Positions 63,310-64,000 of a DNA stretch of 64,000 nt are shown piece by piece. Source of the stretch: Fastidiosipila sanguinis (GTDB lineage Bacteria; Bacillota; Clostridia; Saccharofermentanales; Fastidiosipilaceae); assembly GCF_002998295.1 (NCBI RefSeq), contig NZ_CP027226.1, positions 248,001 through 312,000 of the forward strand, written 5' to 3'. A model generated the notes under the pieces. The model was not told where the DNA came from, ran no database searches, and saw nothing but the letters and a program-made list of their open reading frames with translations. Positions within the stretch are counted from its first letter, which is position 1. Each line of letters starts with the position of its first letter. Both the position numbers and the translations under genes were made by a program.

Positions 63310-64000
63310 ATGAAGAATAATGGAAAGCAGAGAAAGAATAAATTTATAGCGGCAGCTTTGGCGGCAACTATGGTCTTTACAGTCATTCCAACTACTCAAG
63401 TATCTGCTAACAATAATGAATTTGCTAGCCAAGAACAGCTAGACGAGTTAGAGAGATTAAAAGAAAAAGAAAAAGAATTGGCTTCTGCACAAGCACAACT
63501 TGATGCTGATATGAATGCAGTTAAATCTGAGGTCGCTAACCTACAAAGTCAAAGTGCAGGTTTAAGCTCACAACTAGAACAATTAATGGCTGAAGACGTA
63601 GTTCTAAAAGAAGACTATGAAAGACTACAAAAAGAGCTAAAAGAAGCTGAAGAGTTCATGAAGGCTGCAATATCTGCTTATGAAGATGCTAAAGCAGATG
63701 TTGATGAGAAACAAAAAGAATATGAATTAAGAATGGTAGCTATGTATAAACGTAGTAACCAGTCATTCCTAGATATTCTAATGAAGTCAGATGGTATTAG
63801 CGGTTTCTTTACAAATCTTCAGTTGATTAGTGTAATTGCAAAATCAGACCAAGATGTTTTGCAAGAGTTAACTACAGCAAGAGAGACTGCTCAGGTCAAA
63901 AAGATGGCTGCAGAGGAAAGCAAGAAGCAATATGATGAATTCGTTGCAGCTAAAGCTAAAGAAATTGAAGAACTTGCTAAAGGTATAAGAAGTAAAGAAA
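63310..64000 (+). CDS. Secreted coiled-coil protein, FtsEX-linked hydrolase (3' end outside window)
   Basis: An open frame of 230 codons running off the right edge. A signal peptide (basic KNNGKQRKNKF, hydrophobic core to about 28, cleavage probably after VSA near residue 33) is followed by a long Glu/Lys/Gln coiled coil (about 40-130), a central helical segment YELRMVAMYKRSNQSFLDIL near 140-160 and a second coiled coil. This is the layout of PcsB/CwlO/EnvC proteins whose C-terminal NlpC/P60 or LytM domain lies beyond the window. The catalytic domain cannot be assigned. ATGGAGGT at 63293-63300 gives the ribosome-binding site. Confidence 0.85.
   Translation, partial: MKNNGKQRKNKFIAAALAATMVFTVIPTTQVSANNNEFASQEQLDELERLKEKEKELASAQAQLDADMNAVKSEVANLQSQSAGLSSQLEQLMAEDVVLKEDYERLQKELKEAEEFMKAAISAYEDAKADVDEKQKEYELRMVAMYKRSNQSFLDILMKSDGISGFFTNLQLISVIAKSDQDVLQELTTARETAQVKKMAAEESKKQYDEFVAAKAKEIEELAKGIRSKE

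Overview
The window is a contiguous piece of an AT-rich, Gram-positive (Bacillota) chromosome, most likely class Clostridia. The evidence is gene content and order: L21-Prp-L27-Obg; the rimP-nusA-rnpM-ylxQ-infB-rbfA-nrnA-truB-ribF string; a DUF4364 gene; a nine-gene V-type ATPase operon; cobalamin adenosyltransferase; FtsEX followed by a coiled-coil cell-wall hydrolase; strong AGGAGG-type ribosome-binding sites; and frequent TTG/GTG starts. Genus cannot be assigned from sequence alone. No insertion sequence, prophage, CRISPR array, rRNA or tRNA gene was seen. The window looks like core chromosome with a few accessory metabolic operons.

Layout. 1-3.2 kb: NAD+ synthetase (minus strand, running off the left edge), a HAD phosphatase and a SanA/YdcF-like membrane protein. 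3.4-7.6 kb: L21 leader RNA, rplU-prp-rpmA, obgE, yhbY, DUF4364 and a small P-loop protein. 7.8-19.8 kb: the nusA/infB operon behind a promoter and attenuator, ending in a RibF protein fused to an M16-peptidase-like domain and then a second M16-like gene. 19.9-30.5 kb: lgt, an antisense mini-gene candidate, then the V-ATPase operon, whose c-ring subunit carries the full Na+ ligand set. 30.6-35.4 kb: GH29 fucosidase, transketolase, PduO-type adenosyltransferase and a GNAT protein. 35.6-45.0 kb: an operator-controlled sugar ABC importer without its own ATPase, followed by MurQ, an RpiR-type regulator, NamZ, NagZ and a BadF-type kinase. This is a complete route for salvaging peptidoglycan amino sugars. 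45.1-46.7 kb: gpmI. 46.9-51.8 kb: a LacI regulator and a nucleoside/ribose operon (GNAT, ribokinase, nucleoside hydrolase, DcuC-like carrier) behind a LacI-type operator. 52-58.6 kb: a MATE transporter with a long acidic tail, an SseB-like protein, enolase, a thioredoxin-like protein and alanine racemase. 59-64 kb: an MsmX/UgpC-type ABC ATPase that could energise the orphan importer, a CdaR/PucR-type regulator, ftsE, ftsX and the start of a secreted coiled-coil hydrolase.

How it works together. Cell-wall turnover is a recurrent theme: MurNAc/GlcNAc salvage, alanine racemase, and FtsEX with its hydrolase. Central carbon genes (gpmI, eno, tkt) and sodium bioenergetics are scattered between. The most unusual points are: (a) NAD+ synthetase whose amidase domain appears to have lost its catalytic cysteine; (b) the RibF::M16 fusion next to an M16 protein that has also lost its HxxEH zinc motif; (c) NamZ and NagZ both without signal peptides, implying import of intact disaccharides; (d) a 19-codon hydrophobic ORF with its own promoter, ribosome-binding site and terminator between lgt and the V-ATPase operon; and (e) paired dyads between eno and the thioredoxin-like gene. 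None is proven novel from sequence alone.
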